Shown one piece after another: positions 62,358 through 64,000 of a DNA stretch of 64,000 nucleotides. Under the pieces are notes generated by a model. That model was not told the origin of the DNA. It made no database searches and saw nothing but the letters and a program-made list of their open reading frames with translations. The position numbers and the translations under genes were made by a program. Position 1 is the stretch's first letter, and each line of letters starts with the position of its first letter. Location: the NCBI RefSeq assembly GCF_900115675.1, contig NZ_FOXI01000001.1:372001-436000 (forward strand), in the 5' to 3' direction. The stretch is from Halolamina pelagica. Its GTDB lineage: Archaea; Halobacteriota; Halobacteria; Halobacteriales; Haloferacaceae.

Positions 62358-63596
62358 TCACTCGGGGGTGCGAACGGAGCCGATCCGGATCAGCGGCGTT
62401 GCGAGCCCGCTCGCGCCGGCGGCGACGACGATCGCGGCCATCCCGAGCAGCACCGCGACGGGGCCGAACGCCTCGACGAGCGGCCCCGCGAGCGCGATCC
62501 CGATCGGCGCCGCGCCGGTGATCCCCAGTCGCATGACTGACAGCACCTTGCCGCGCTGCTCGTCGGGAACGGTCGCCTGGATGTACGTCGTCAGCGGGAC
62601 GTTCAGGAACGGGTTCGCGCCGCCGGCAAGAGCCATCCCGGCACAGGCGGCCGCCAGCGGGAACGAGACGACCGTGGGGAGCCACGCAGCGAGCGCGAGA
62701 CTACTGCCCGTGAACACCGTCGCCGAAACCATGACGGCGCCACGGCGGGCGTCGACGACCTCGCGAACCGGCCCGATCAGGAGGTTCCCGACGAGCGTCC
62801 CCGCGAAGTACGACCCCAGCAGGAAGCCGTAGGTCACGCTCCCACCGCCGACCACGAGGGCGGCGAATATCGGGAGCACGACGACCAGCGGGACGAACGC
62901 GAAGTCGACGAACACCCCCATCGCGATCACCGAGAGCAGCGCCGGGCTCGCCCGGACGAACTCGATCCCCTCACGGGCCTCCGCGAGCAGGGGCGGCGAA
63001 GCCTCGTCCGTCCCGCGCTCGGTCACGCCCGCCGTGGCGGGCACGGCGAGCAACACAAGCGCCGAGAGCAGGAACGTTCCGGCGTTGATGTAGAACGCGA
63101 GGAAGGAGCCGCCGACACCGACGATGACGCCGCCGAGCGCGTAGAACAGCCGGGAGGTCGACAGCGTGAGGTTGTTCAGCGAGTTCGCGGCGTCGAGGTC
63201 CGCCTGCGGGACCAGCCGCGGAATCATCGCCTGTTGGGCGGGCCCGAAGAACGTCTCCATCGTGCCCGCGATCAGCGCGACGGCGATGACGACCGGGACG
63301 AGGTACGGCCCGTCGCCAACGATCGGGATCGAGAGCGTGACCACTCCGCGGATGGCCTCGGTGGCGACGAGGAGGTACTTCCGGTTGACGCGGTCGACGA
63401 CGACGCCGGCCGGGATCGAGAGCAGCACTCCCGGCGTGAAACTCGCCAGCGCGACGAGCGTGACGAGTCGCGGGTCGCCGGTCACCTCGTACACGATCCA
63501 GATCAGCGCGATCTCGTGGATGCTGTCACCGATCCGGGTGATCAGTTGCGCGAGCCAGAGCGCCGCGAACCCCCGCTCCCGGAGGAGCGCGCGCAT
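62358..63596 (-). CDS. MFS transporter (MFS_3-type exporter)
   Basis: A 412-residue protein with 12 predicted membrane helices. Early motifs FAALWLAQLITRIGDSIHEIALIWIVYEVTG and the loop GVVVDRVNRKYLLVATEA match the MFS_3/enterobactin-exporter group. A central cytoplasmic loop carries ERGTDEASPPLLAEAREGIEFVR. It probably exports drugs or small metabolites. It starts one base into the end of the upstream TetR gene (shared A in TGATG), indicating an operon with its repressor. Confidence 0.9.
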   Translation of the reverse strand: MRALLRERGFAALWLAQLITRIGDSIHEIALIWIVYEVTGDPRLVTLVALASFTPGVLLSIPAGVVVDRVNRKYLLVATEAIRGVVTLSIPIVGDGPYLVPVVIAVALIAGTMETFFGPAQQAMIPRLVPQADLDAANSLNNLTLSTSRLFYALGGVIVGVGGSFLAFYINAGTFLLSALVLLAVPATAGVTERGTDEASPPLLAEAREGIEFVRASPALLSVIAMGVFVDFAFVPLVVVLPIFAALVVGGGSVTYGFLLGSYFAGTLVGNLLIGPVREVVDARRGAVMVSATVFTGSSLALAAWLPTVVSFPLAAACAGMALAGGANPFLNVPLTTYIQATVPDEQRGKVLSVMRLGITGAAPIGIALAGPLVEAFGPVAVLLGMAAIVVAAGASGLATPLIRIGSVRTPE

Positions 63597-64000
63597 CAGT
63601 CCCTCTCGGCCAGAAGCATCCCCTCGACGTACGCGTCGACGGCCGCCTCCGTCTGGGGCTTCGCTTCCGGTTCGTCGAGAGTGAGGTCAGCTTGGACCGC
63701 TCCCTGGAGTGCGTACCGGAGGAACCGGGCGGTCGCTTCGGGGGACACCTGCCTGAACTCGCCCGCCTCGATCCCGTCCCGGACGATCCCGGCGAGGGTC
63801 GCCTGCAGTCGCTCGGAGAACGCCGTCAGCACCGCCCGGTAGCGCTCGTTGCGGGCCGCAGCGGCCGCCAGTTCGACGAACGCGACGTTGAACCGAGCGT
63901 GTTCGTCGTCCGCCGGGATCGAGAGCTGCGCGTCGACGAACCGCCGTAGTCGCCGTTCGGCGCTTCCGTCCCCCAGCGTCTCGAGCCACTCGGTCTCCTG
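63596..64000 (-). CDS. TetR family regulator, C-terminal part (cut by window edge)
   Basis: The frame is open from the TGA at 63596-63598 to the window end, giving 134 residues of a TetR-type ligand-binding domain: an all-helical stretch with EWLETLGDGSAERRLRRFVDAQLS, NVAFVELAAAAARNERYRAVLTAFSERLQATLAGIVRDGIEAGEF, and FLRYALQGAVQADL. The N-terminal helix-turn-helix lies outside the window. It sits directly upstream of the MFS exporter, the usual layout of a local repressor with its efflux pump. The ligand is unknown. Confidence 0.82.
   Translation of the reverse strand, partial: QETEWLETLGDGSAERRLRRFVDAQLSIPADDEHARFNVAFVELAAAAARNERYRAVLTAFSERLQATLAGIVRDGIEAGEFRQVSPEATARFLRYALQGAVQADLTLDEPEAKPQTEAAVDAYVEGMLLAERD

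Overview
The window comes from a haloarchaeon (class Halobacteria). Composition is about two-thirds G+C with strong C/G third positions, and the proteins are acidic and rich in Asp and Glu. Secreted proteins carry twin-arginine plus lipobox signals. Family markers are archaeal: HTH_10/Bat-type and TrmB regulators, DUF2249 proteins, an archaeal-type S-adenosylmethionine synthetase, topoisomerase VI beside gyrase, halocyanin, and leaderless promoters with a TATA box about 27-34 nt before the start codon. I see no rRNA, tRNA, CRISPR array, or transposase. The genus cannot be fixed from the sequence alone.

Layout. (1) 1-1461: end of a family B DNA polymerase with altered catalytic motifs, and a UspA protein. 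(2) 1565-12998: a nitrous-oxide respiration island. It holds three small DUF2249 proteins, a Bat-type HTH_10 regulator, a halocyanin, nosZ, a membrane protein, nosD, nosF, nosY, a winged-helix/membrane-protein pair, a histidine-rich polytopic membrane protein, a cupin, and a homologue of the MIP18/DUF59 Fe-S assembly factors. Most genes here start about 45 nt downstream of a palindrome CGAAC-N2-GTTCG. Seven perfect copies lie in this island and all are intergenic, which suggests one dedicated regulon. (3) 13064-18971: an RND exporter divergent from a TrmB-type regulator, a small HTH protein, and a tetR-MATE efflux operon with a clear operator. (4) 19088-23337: metY-metX (homocysteine synthesis) and an NhaC Na+/H+ antiporter. 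(5) 23493-28794: menD, menB, menA, and menC for menaquinone, with a wrecked carboxymuconolactone decarboxylase-like gene between menB and menA; then a divergent NDH-2-like dehydrogenase. (6) 30136-35821: PAP2 phosphatase, an orphan substrate-binding lipoprotein, an arylsulfotransferase-like protein, and a GT-C-like membrane protein. (7) 35868-44890: YyaL/DUF255 protein, thioredoxin, membrane protein, cysteine synthase, DUF5804-like protein, thiI, CNNM/CorC-type protein, S-adenosylmethionine synthetase, and CYTH protein. (8) 45032-52650: FKBP isomerase with a GGM tail, a structured intergenic element, hflX, an acidic protein, hisC, Fap7-type adenylate kinase, a CDP-alcohol phosphatidyltransferase, a methyltransferase, and a nucleoside phosphorylase. 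(9) 52722-64000: a serine hydrolase, topoisomerase VI (top6B-top6A) divergent from gyrB-gyrA, and an MFS exporter with a TetR regulator cut by the window edge.

How it fits together. Menaquinol from the men genes and NADH oxidised by the NDH-2-like enzyme could feed electrons to halocyanin and NosZ, which reduces N2O to N2 outside the cell. NosDFY mature the copper sites. Sulfur and methyl metabolism is represented by metX, metY, cysK, thiI, and S-adenosylmethionine synthetase. Many neighbours overlap by 4 nt (ATGA), marking tight operons.
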